From JBMYQA01 sp049600855 (lineage in GTDB: Bacteria > Bacteroidota > Bacteroidia > Cytophagales > Flammeovirgaceae): a DNA stretch of 23,897 bases. This document shows, one piece after another, positions 23,863-23,897 of the stretch. The stretch lies in the NCBI GenBank assembly GCA_049600855.1, contig JBMYQA010000072.1, positions 1-23,897 of the forward strand, read 5' to 3'. Made by a program: the position numbers and the translations under genes. Each line of letters begins with the position of its first letter. The stretch's first letter is position 1. The notes under the pieces were generated by a model that saw nothing but the letters and a program-made list of their open reading frames with translations, was not told where the DNA came from and did no database searches.

Positions 23863-23897
23863 TAATTTTTAAAGAATAAGTGTGGACATTCGCTTTC

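Overview
The window looks like chromosomal DNA from a marine- or soil-type member of the Bacteroidota (Cytophagia/Flavobacteriia-like). The signs are an Alternative Complex III plus aa3 oxidase operon, a secreted subtilase with a type IX secretion (T9SS) C-terminal domain, a GIN-domain (DUF2807) lipoprotein, an AAA-ATPase-like/PD-(D/E)XK protein typical of this phylum, a promoter of the Bacteroidetes TTTG/TAnnTTTG type, and the absence of strong Shine-Dalgarno sites. No rRNA, tRNA, CRISPR array or insertion sequence was seen.

Positions 1-6900 are the end of a respiratory operon, all on +: actC (cut by the window edge), actD, actE, actF, coxB, coxA, closed by a clear intrinsic terminator. Together they encode a quinol:cytochrome c oxidoreductase and the two catalytic subunits of a proton-pumping oxidase. 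ActA, ActB and the start of ActC must lie upstream of the window. Several intercistronic gaps hold hairpins.

Positions 6900-8410 are a notably AT-rich interval. It has a predicted promoter, two tightly spaced genes of unknown function (a two-helix membrane protein and a soluble protein) and a long inverted repeat at its convergent end. This is the least explained part of the window.

Positions 8416-14700 hold a secreted S8 protease (-), a 460-base stretch with a probable decayed gene, a band-7/SPFH membrane protein (+), a SRPBCC protein with a translationally coupled sigma-70-family factor carrying a Cys-rich tail (-), and an AAA-ATPase-like/nuclease-fold protein (-).

Positions 14866-18189 hold a GIN-domain lipoprotein (+) and the replication-restart helicase PriA (-).

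Positions 18421-23862 look like an envelope or glycan locus: gmd and fcl overlap and make GDP-L-fucose from GDP-mannose; then come a fatty-acid-hydroxylase-superfamily membrane protein (+) and two GT2 glycosyltransferases (-), one of them multi-pass and cellulose-synthase-like.

Most of the window is recognisable housekeeping or envelope biology. I found no convincing new multi-gene system. The best candidates for something undescribed are the AT-rich gene pair at 7247-8313 and the SRPBCC/sigma pair at 11761-12976.
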